The position numbers and the translations under genes are program-made. The notes below the pieces were generated by a model. It saw only the letters and a program-made list of their open reading frames with translations, was not told the DNA's origin and did no database searches. From the NCBI RefSeq assembly GCF_963259705.1, contig NC_081840.1, forward strand, positions 149,083,549-149,147,548: a stretch of DNA of 64,000 bases, written 5' to 3'. The DNA is from Myotis daubentonii. Lineage: Eukaryota > Chordata > Mammalia > Chiroptera > Vespertilionidae. Position 1 is the stretch's first letter; the number at the start of each line of letters is the position of its first letter. This document shows positions 55,353 through 64,000 of this stretch, one piece after another.

Positions 55353-56395
55353 TCCTATATAGTAAAAGGGTAATATGCCTCCCAGCACCGGGATCAGCGG
55401 AGCCGAGGGGCCTCCGGGCACCGGGAACAGCGTGACGGGGCAGCGCCCAAACCCCCTGATCACCCTGCGGCTCTGTGTGTGACGGGGCAGGGCCACAATC
55501 TCCCTATCCTCCCTGCTCTGTTCGTGACAGGGGAAGGCGCCCCAACCCCCTGATCAGCCCTGCTCTGTGCCTGATATGGGGGAGCTCCCCAACCCCCTGA
55601 ACACCCTGCGGCTCTGTGTGTGACAGGCTGCGGCGCCCCAACCCCCTGATCGGCCCTGCTCTGTGTGTGACAGGGTGCAGCGCCCCAACCCCCCCCCCCC
55701 ACGGGCCCTGCTCTGTGTGTGACGGGGTAGAGCCATTACCTCCCCATAGGCCCTGCCCTGAGTGTGACAGTGGCGGCGCCCCAACCCCCTGATCGGCCCT
55801 GCTCTGTGGGTGATAGAGGGCGGCGCCCCAACCCTGATCCGCCCTGCTCTGTGTGTGACGGGGCAGTGCCCCAACTCCCCTATCGGCCCTACTCTGTGAG
55901 TGACGGGGGGGGAGCTCCTCAACCCCCTGATGGGCCCTGCTCTGTGTGTGACAGGGGGGAGCTCCCCAACCCCCTGATGGGCACTGCTCTGTGCGTCACA
56001 GGGGGGGAGCTCCTCAACTCCCTGATTGACCCTGCTCTGTGCGTCACAGGGTACGGAGCCCCAACCCCCTGATCGGCCCTGCTCTGTGCGTGACAAGGGC
56101 TGGTGCCGCAACCTCCCCATCGACCCTGCCTTGAGTGTTACAGGGGGCAGTGCCCCAACGCCCTAATCGGCCTTACCCTGAGCATGACTGAGGGTGGCAT
56201 CGCAACCTCCCGATCCGCCCTGCTCTGTGCATGACGGGGCGGCGCCCCAACTCCCCAATCGGCCCTGCTCTGAGCCTGACCAGGGGCTGCACCTAGGGAT
56301 TGGGCCTGCCCTCTGCCACCCGGGAGCAGGTCTAAGCCAGCAGGGCTGTGAGAGGGCACAGGCCGGGCTGAGGGACGCCCCCCCTTCCCCCCTAG
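55353..56395 (+). mobile_element. Helitron B of the cluster with inner minisatellite
   Basis: TCCTATATAGTAAAAGGG to CCCCCCTAG then T. The usual 3' hairpin is not evident before the end. Most of the interior is a minisatellite. Confidence 0.8.
55395..56260. repeat. GC-rich minisatellite inside Helitron B
   Basis: About fifteen units of 50-60 bp built around CAACCCCCTGATCGGCCCTG and CTCTGTGTGTGACGGGG. The long open frames in it, on both strands, come from the repetition and are not genes. Confidence 0.88.
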
Positions 56396-56405
56396 TATAT
56401 ATATA

Positions 56406-57308
56406 CTAGAGGCCCGGTGCACAAAAATTTGTGCACTCGGGGTTGGGAGAGGAGGTCCCTCAGCCTGGCCTGTGCCCTCTCACAGTCTGGGACCCATCAG
56501 GAGATAAGGACCTGCTGGTTTAGGCCTGCTCCCGGGTGGCAGAGGGCAGGCCTAATCCTAGGTGTAACCCCTGGTTGGGCTCAGAGCAGGGGCCGGGAGG
56601 CCTCTCGGCTCCGCTGATCACCGGGGCCGGGAGGCCTCTCGGCTCCGCTGATCACCGGGGCCGGGAGGCCTCTCGGCTCTGCTGATCACTGGGGCCGGGA
56701 GGCCTCTGGGCTCCGCTGATCGCGGGGCCTCCGACTCCGCTGATCACCGGGGCCGGGCCTCCTGGCTCCGCTGATCACCGGGGCCGGGAGGCCTCTCGGC
56801 TCCGCTGATCACCGGGGCCGGGCCTCCTGGCTCCGCTGATCACCGGGGCCGGGAGGCCTCTCGACTCCGCTGATCACCTGGGCTGGGAGGCCTCTCGGAT
56901 CCGCTGATCACCTGGGCTGGGAGGCCTCTCGGATCCACTGATCACCGGGGCCGGGAGGCCTCTCGACTCTGCTGATCCCAGGCCCTGAGGCCTCTCTGCC
57001 CTGCTGCTTCAGGGCTGTTTGGCTTCGCTCTGCTTGGAGCCTGAGTATGCAAATTAACCGCCATCTTTTAGCTTCTATAAATAAAACATTGTATCTTTTG
57101 GAGTTGTTGCTTCAGGAGCTCAGAGCCCTGCAGCTGCGGGGATCCTTGACTTTCTCCATCGCTGGGGCAACCAAGCCTCCTATTCTCAGCTGCCTGGCTG
57201 CCAGCAGCCATCTTGGCTGACAGTTAATTTGCATATCTCGCTGATTAGCCAATGAAAAAGGTATCGGTTGTACGCCAATTACCATTTTTCTCTTTTATTA
57301 ATATAGGA
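56406..57308 (-). mobile_element. Helitron C of the cluster, opposite orientation
   Basis: CTAGAGGCCCGGTGCACAAA with perfect hairpin to TTTATTAATATAGGA. It faces Helitron B 3' end to 3' end across ten bases of TA repeat. Confidence 0.88.
56577..56990. repeat. Minisatellite inside Helitron C
   Basis: About eleven units of 28-38 bp: GGGGCCGGGAGGCCTCTCGG, then CTCCGCTGATCACC. Several units lack the GAGGCCTCTCGG half, so two unit lengths alternate. Confidence 0.9.
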
Positions 57309-57339
57309 TACTGATATAAAACACAAAAAACAGCCACCC

Positions 57340-57662
57340 TTGAAAGGTTTGCAAGGGAGTTAGTGTCTGCAGAAGAGAGCTGTTTCAGAGTATGTGGAGA
57401 CTGACTTTACCAGAATGTGGGCATGATGAGATTAATCCTGATGGGTGATGGGTAATCAGTCTCTTTGCTGCCCCATGGGACAAGTCTCCAATCATTTGCT
57501 TTGTGAAGCAGAGTGACCAGAAGGGTCATGCTTACGAGGAGGCCTGTGAGCCTGCTTTCAATTACCTGAAATTGTCATCAAAGTCCGTGGCTCTCGGTGT
57601 TCATTGTGGGAATGTGATGAACATTTCCAGGTCGGAGGTTGACCAGAGGTACGTATTGTAAG
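57340..57662. other. Unassigned segment before the RPL9 pseudogene
   Basis: Resumes the sequence cut by the SINE and Helitrons. The first ~25 bp match the unit at 59030-59052. No repeat family or intact reading frame recognised in the rest. Confidence 0.4.
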
Positions 57663-57675
57663 AGTACCCCAGGTG

Positions 57676-58360
<685 letters not shown>

Positions 58361-58442
58361 AGTATCCCAGGTGATGTGAAAACCTCCTAATATACATATG
58401 AGTCCTATTCAAAGTAACTTTTGAAAATATTAAAAAGTAATA

Positions 58443-58540
58443 TTAGAGACAGCAGACCATTAAGCCCAGTTCTTCACGTGGATAAGTCAATAAAATGGAA
58501 TCAGAAGAAAAATTAGATAAAGCCTAATCTGCCAGAGAAG
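58443..58540 (+). pseudogene. SEC24B: Rearranged SEC24B 3' fragment
   Basis: 58443-58481 is identical over 39 nt to exon 21 (49042-49080). 58489-58540 is identical over 52 nt to the 3' UTR (49444-49495). The intron and the last coding exon between them are absent and only ATAAGTC joins the parts. It lies 70 bp after the RPL9 pseudogene. Confidence 0.92.
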
Positions 58541-59067
58541 GATTTGCCTGTTTAAAAGGCAAAAAAAAATGAAAACACTGCAGACATTATTTAGATGGAA
58601 TCACTCATAACTGAAAGAAGACAGGCTACTAAAAACAATAGCAAGCTTTATGTGGCACGTGAAACAGACCTGAAAAATAAAACAGGTAGGTATTTTATAA
58701 TTTACTCTTGTCCCTGAATTTAGACACAATCTGTTTCAACCAGAAAATTGGGTCTCTTCCTCCTCTCTGCCTTCTTACAGTACCGATGAGAAGTGGCACT
58801 TCGCATGAAACAAGTGGGCAGGAAGTATGTGTGTATATGGCCTGAGGGGGAGGTAGTCGTGACTCCAGGCCACAAGAGGCTCTTAGTGCATTGCCTTCTG
58901 ATGTGTCATAAGCTGATCCAAAAGTGAAAGCTTGGCTTGAGCTCAGCCTTGGGCTAGGCAAGGACAAAATAGTCTGGATGTCTGCAAATGAGGAGCAGAA
59001 GGATGCCTGCCTGGGGTCAGATCACACACAGCCACCTTTGACTGGTTTGCAAGCGTAGTTTAGTCTA
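58541..59067. other. Unassigned segment with a short duplicated block
   Basis: 58960-59052 is a diverged second copy of 53951-54032 plus 57330-57356. The rest shows no repeat family or gene I can name. Confidence 0.4.
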
Positions 59068-60486
59068 CCTCCTGTTTTTTCTTTTACTCACTACCACATT
59101 CACAACAGTTCACACACCAGATATGTGGGGACTTGACCCACACCAAGCAATTCTCTGTGACACCAGCTGAGTGGCCTACAATTCAACTCGATTCTGACAC
59201 TATCTGAAGATAGCATCTGATCCCACAGGCCAACAATCCCACACGACTGCTCCCACTTCAGATGCCAGTTGCAAGAGCAGGTTTGTTGCCTGTGCTTCTG
59301 ACCAACTGGCTCTAGATCAGGGGTTTGGTTTCAAGGCCCCCAACTTCAGGTTTAATTAATTTACTAGAGTGTTGAATAAAGGGTACAGATGTACAGCCAG
59401 ATGAAGAGAGACAGGATGAGGTCTGGGAGGGTCCTGAGTGCAGGAGCTTCTGTCCCCGTGGAGTTGGGTATGTCACCACCTGCTGTGGATGTGTTCACCA
59501 GCCTGGAAGCTCTTGTTGTAATGTACCCCGCGAATCACACAAGGACGCCTCAAGAAGTCGAATTAAAGAGTCACATTTATTGCAAATCTGGGACTATGAG
59601 GGGGCACTTCGCTCTCCCAGATCTCATAATGATAAGATGGCCGCAACACCAGATTTATATAGGCAAAAATCACAAAGGTATTGATTACATCCCAAGGTTT
59701 GGAATGAGGAACCTGGTTCGCAAAAAAGCAGTTTACAGAAGTAGAAGCAGCATGTTATCTAAATTACAGTTTTGGGTCTCCGGATCACTGAATTGACAGA
59801 AACACATCTAGAGCCCTCGGGTCTGGAATGAGGAACCTGGTCAGACTTAAGCATGTTATCTAAATTACAGTTTTTGGGTCTCCGGAACACTGAGTCAACA
59901 GGGACACGTTAACTGGAGCCCTCTGACCTTGGGATAATTGTGCTGTCCTTCCCAGGTAAAGGAAAATGTGCTTTCTAAGACCAGTATGACCACAACCAAT
60001 AGGATATTCACATTACAACCAATAGGGTATTTAATCAAATGGGGTGATTTATATAATTCAGAAAATTAAAGTAAATTTTCTATTATTTTAGCAAGCAAAC
60101 AAGTACAGAAACCAAACAGGGTTAAAGTTAAACTATAGTTTTTACCTGAGATGATTGCTACCATACTTCCTCTGAACCCCATAGTTTTGGGATTTTATGG
60201 CGGCTTCTTCACATTGACATCAGTTATCAACTCCATTTTCATCCCCTCTCCCCTCTCTGGAGAATGGGGGCAGGTAGGACTGAAAATTCCAAGCTTCCAA
60301 TCATGGCTTAGTCTTCCTGGTGACCAGCCCCCACCCAGGAGCTCACCCAGAGTTGCCTCATTAGAGCAAGAGATGTTCCTAGTGCTCTGATCACTTTACT
60401 AGTAAGAAATGACAAGGGTTTTAGAACTCTGTGCCAGGAACCGAAGGCAGAGACCTCTATATGTATATCTTTTCTATTATCTTACA
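59068..60486 (-). mobile_element. Old ERVL/MaLR-like LTR, split by a younger LTR
   Basis: On the minus strand it starts near 60486 with TGTAAGATAATAG, passes CCTGGCACAGAGTTCTAAAA and CATGATTGGAAGCTTGGAA, is cut at about 60170/59513, and resumes AGCTTCCAGGCTGGTGAACA to GAATTGCTTGGTGTGGG near 59130. The family is judged from remembered consensus text. Ends are approximate. Confidence 0.6.
59514..60172 (-). mobile_element. Younger solo LTR inside the old LTR
   Basis: Minus-strand order: tandem U3 repeats (59698-59818 and 59820-59935), TATATAAAT box at about 59654-59663, AATAAA at 59574-59579, and an end near TACATTACA at 59517-59525. The distance and order of TATA and poly(A) signal are those of an LTR. 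The right boundary and target duplication are not clear. No viral coding sequence seen. Confidence 0.65.
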
Positions 60487-60913
60487 GTTACTATTAGTAA
60501 TGCACAATTCTGTAGATTTTCATTTTGGGGGCCAAAAAGCATTACTAGTAACCTACTAAATGAGTTGTTAAGGATTGTAAAAATTTGTATTCACAAATGA
60601 AAATCAGTGTTAGCATGTACAAGGCTTATAATTTTGCAAAAATCCCCCTAAATGCATATACAGATACTACCTCATAGATATTTGTCTGTCAGACAAAATC
60701 AGTACTATAGCATTTTCTTATGAGTGTATCATCACTGATTGGAGATGTTCTTGGTTTTTGCTGCTTTTTTCATATTATTTTAGCTCTAGCTATTTAGATT
60801 GTAGATAATTTGATTATTGTACAATGATGAATATGTGCTTATATTTACACTTCAGTGGTCTAGTTTTCTTTAACTAGATTTTTAAGTATATTTTGGTAGA
60901 AATAAAATGATTA

Positions 60914-61108
60914 GTCCAGCCAATGTGGCTCAGTGGTTGAGCGTCAACCCAGGAACCAAGAGGTCACCAGTTCGATTCCCCGTCACGGCACATGCCCAGG
61001 TTGCAGACTTAGTCCCTGGTAGGGGTCATGTAGGAGGCAGCCAATCGATGTTTCTATCTCTCTAGCCCTCTCCCTTCCTCTCTTTCTAAAATCAACAAAA
61101 ACATATTT
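60914..61108 (+). mobile_element. Ves SINE
   Basis: Head CCAATGTGGCTCAGTGG, B box AGTTCGATTCC, body GATGTTTCTATCTCTC and A tail. ATAAAATGATTA-like copies flank it. Confidence 0.85.
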
Positions 61109-61768
61109 TAAAAAATAATAAAATCATTATACTTTCATTGCTAAAACAGAATTACAGCCCTCACTAGGGTTTTGGAGAACAGCCATATCCTCTTCTGCAA
61201 AAAACTTTTCTGTTTTTGAGAACAGCTCCTAGATTGCTACTGAACTGTCCACTCCAAGCTACCAAGTGCCCTTATGATCTGAACCGGCCAGTGTGAGCCG
61301 GACGGTAAAGTTGAGCATGCCCAGCAATGGTCTATCATTAAACGCAATTAGCAGATAAGAGACCAGGCTCAGCTGGTCCTGAGGTAAGTTGCATGAGCAG
61401 GCGACTCAGACCCATGGCAGCCAGCCCTGCTGCATTGCCAACTTCCCTCCATTCACACCTCTGTCCTGATGATTAGCCAACTCAGGAAGAAAAGCAGAAC
61501 CTGCTTTTCAGACAAAACGCTGGCACCAACTACACTGCTATGGTATTAGTCTAGTGGCCAAGGGAAATCCTCTTTGTGAGTGAAGCCATACTTTCTTCTA
61601 GATTATTAGATAGCCAAGAGATACCTACATTGTCTCTGTAGATCTATACAACTTCATTTTATCTCCAACTCAAAATAATTTAAAATTGATTCAACATTTA
61701 GTGAATGCTTATGTGCAAGGCAGCAGGGGGGCACAAGGGGGGCACTAGGACAAAAAGCATCTGGCCTG

Positions 61769-62015
61769 CCCTGGCTGTTCTGGCTCAGTGAATAGAGTGT
61801 CGGCCCACAGACTGAAGGGTCCCGGGTTTGATTCCCATCAAGGGCACGTGACTCCACTGCACACTTGATCTCCAGGCCCGGTAGGGACACGTGCAGCTGG
61901 CAACCAATCAATGTGTCTCTCTCACATCGATGTTTCTCTCTCTGTCTCTGCCCCTCCCACTCTTTCTAAAAATCAATAGAAAAATATCCTTGAGTGAGGA
62001 TTAGCAACAACAACA
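61769..62015 (+). mobile_element. Ves SINE with exact 17-bp TSD
   Basis: CCCTGGCTGTTCTGGCTC head, tail CTTGAGTGAGGATTAGC and AAC repeats. AAAAAGCATCTGGCCTG is repeated exactly at 61752-61768 and 62016-62032. Confidence 0.92.
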
Positions 62016-62045
62016 AAAAAGCATCTGGCCTGAAAGTTGGAAGTC

Positions 62046-63240
62046 CTACTGAAGACTCAGTTGTAGTGACTGTTGGTGTACTATCCTATCCTGCAGGATG
62101 AAGTATATGCTTGAATCTGTAAGTAACATCTGTCTCCTGTAGCACACAGGTCTGAGAATCAGTGGGAATGAGAATGTGGGAAACCGCCTATTGTCTTCTC
62201 TAGCCGAGCGTGGGGACAAGGAGCCCAAAATGCTGGTGACTCTTGAAGCCCTGGCAAAGGTCAAGGCTTTACACCCACTGTTTAGTCCAGACAATGGTAG
62301 CTGAAGCAACTTCCCCACCAGATAGTCGTGTAAATCCTTACTGATAAGATGGTCTGCCTGTTACTGGAACTTGCCTGCCTAAGGGCTATAGGTGTATCCC
62401 AAACTGAATAAAAAGATGGCGAGGCCTGAGCACAAGCAGAGTCCATCCTCTTGGGATGGGCTCTCGCCTGGGCCCCCAATTTCCAAATTATTTCCTGTCT
62501 CATCTCTTTCATTTGTGTGCGGCCCCTCTTCCAGATCCTGAACCCTGAACCACATGGGATGTGGGGGAACATTCACATGAGAGCATTCCTGCTTAACTTA
62601 GTCACAGAATTTTAGGGCCTTAGTTCCCGAAGGAGAGATGCTGTGCCAGGGGACACAATAATGTTCCCCCTGAATTGGAAGCTATGACTTCCTTCTGGCC
62701 ATTTTGGGCTCCTTATCCAACAGCTGGAAGGGGATTGATCTTGACTGTAAAGAGGCATTAATTTGCTGCTGCCCAATAGGGCGGGGAGGACTATATCTGG
62801 GACCTACAGCATTTTCCAAAGTGCCTCTTCATACTTCCATGTTCAATTCTAAAAGTTAATGGAATATTACAGCAACCCAGTAAAAAAAAGAGATCATTGA
62901 TGTGTCAAACTCTCAAAAGTTTAGATTTCTGTCTCCCACTGGGTAAAGAATACCAACCTACATTCTATACTGAACTGAACAGAAATTGGAAGATGATCTG
63001 GGAGGTACAGTGTGAGGAAATTCATTTATGGAAAAAAAAAGTCAGTTCTAGCCCTGAATCTGTCACATTATATTAGACCAACTCTAGCAGAAAAAAATAT
63101 AGGTTTGGGAGCCAGATAGAACAAAATTTGAATTTTAGTCCCTCTGCAAACAGAACAAAATTTTAATTTTAGTCTCTGTGCTAGCTGTGTGGCCTGGGGC
63201 AAGTCCCTAAACTTGGATTAATCCTACCTGATCATGCTGT
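62046..63240. other. Unassigned intergenic segment
   Basis: Moderately GC-balanced text. 62600-62850 reads like internal sequence of an old endogenous retrovirus but I cannot place it. No gene is supported. Confidence 0.3.
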
Positions 63241-63900
63241 TATACTACTGAGTTCCATTTGTCAATATTTTATTTAGGATCTGTTTTATTAATATTTATA
63301 AGATTGGCCTGTCGTTGGCTCTTTTATACTGTTTACTTATTAATTTTGATACCAGCATTATACTAGTTTTATTAAATGAGTTGGATAACTTCCCATCTGC
63401 TTTGATACTTTGGAGCAATTTGTATAAATTAGCTAAATTTTTTGTATATGAAATAGTTACCTATTCTTGACGTTTTGGTTCAGCTGGCCCATGAAGCCTC
63501 GGGCTTGAGAGGTTTTTCCAGGAGGGTCATTAACCACTGTTTCAATCTATGACTATTGATCTACTCAGGTTCTCTTTGTTGAGCAATTTTGGTCTTTATA
63601 GTTTTAATGTGATTGATGTAAACAATTGTTATCTGGAGCTAGCTTTTTCCATTCTTTCTGTTATGTTTATGCATTCCTTCTTTCTTTTTTCTAGTTTATT
63701 CTTGTTTCAGGTTTGCCTTGAGAAAACAAAACAAACAAAAACCTTCTGGTCTTTTGACTTGCTCTTTCTGCCGCTGCCTTTATCATTTCCTTCCCACTGT
63801 TTCCTTTAGGTTTATTTTTGTTGCTGCTTTTCTAGCTTCTTAGATTATAAGCTTAGTTTATTGTCAAACTTTCCTGTTTTCTAATAAATGCTTTTTTCTT
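63240..63900 (-). mobile_element. Old L1 ORF2-region relic
   Basis: Antisense text such as TTATTAAATGAGTTGGATAAC and GGTTTTTCCAGGAGGGTCAT resembles the RT-to-C-terminal part of old L1 ORF2. Heavily diverged, no reading frame left. Confidence 0.5.
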
Positions 63901-64000
63901 GAATAATGATGGTTTTAGTATTAAGTGCTTTCATTGGTATTCAATTTAAAATAGTTCTCAATTTCCACTTCCTATTTAATCCAAGACTGTCTGTGTGTTG

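Noticed and set aside
55554..56120. 188-codon open frame on the minus strand
   Set aside because: It lies wholly in the Helitron minisatellite. Repetition without stops explains its length and the product is a repeat of one low-complexity unit.
55395..56990. Regularly spaced repeats that could suggest CRISPR
   Set aside because: Animal DNA, units directly abut without unique spacers, and they lie inside Helitrons.
57340..57662. Possible coding remnant before the RPL9 copy
   Set aside because: One frame reads a plausible-looking peptide but it has stops and I recognise no family.
62046..62576. Open frames of 90-96 codons on the minus strand
   Set aside because: Overlapping frames without recognised domains in unassigned, probably repeat-derived DNA.

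Overview
The window is mammalian nuclear DNA. The genes are split by GT-AG introns, and interspersed repeats fill much of the rest. The repeat set points to a vespertilionid bat. It holds many HeliBat-type Helitrons (5' TC, a GTGCAC hairpin and CTAG at the 3' end, inserted between A and T), Ves tRNA-derived SINEs, short hAT transposons with exact 8-bp target duplications, a piggyBac-like MITE and a half-L1 (HAL1). The genus cannot be told from the sequence alone.

The one protein-coding gene is SEC24B on the + strand, the cargo adaptor of the COPII coat. Its 22 last coding exons lie between 5143 and 49438. All exon phases join without a break and give about 966 residues ending at a TGA. They cover the end of the disordered N-terminal region, the zinc finger, the trunk, the beta-sandwich and helical parts, and the gelsolin-like domain. 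The first exons, about 300 residues, lie before the window. The 3' UTR runs to a likely poly(A) site near 50.78 kb.

Layout: 1-5142 is an upstream intron packed with a SINE, a MITE, a Helitron nested in a hAT element, and three Helitrons head to tail. 5143-49438 is the exon/intron body, with many insertions including a polyadenylated U17 (SNORA73) snoRNA copy in sense orientation and a SINE that duplicated a splice donor. 50.8-64 kb is intergenic. It contains a HAL1, a 3-kb Helitron cluster with two internal minisatellites and a nested betaretrovirus-like solo LTR, an RPL9 processed pseudogene, a rearranged scrap of SEC24B itself, an LTR nested in an older LTR, and more SINEs. No second functional gene was found.

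I found no new gene system of the operon or defence type. The most notable points are: (i) an identical Helitron-Helitron junction at two places about 52 kb apart, suggesting a composite Helitron that moved as one unit; (ii) the chimeric U17 retrocopy; (iii) the duplicated splice donor; (iv) the SEC24B fragment 9 kb downstream of its parent, identical over 39 and 52 nt but missing the sequence between them. All comparisons were made by eye, and family names for old repeats are from memory.
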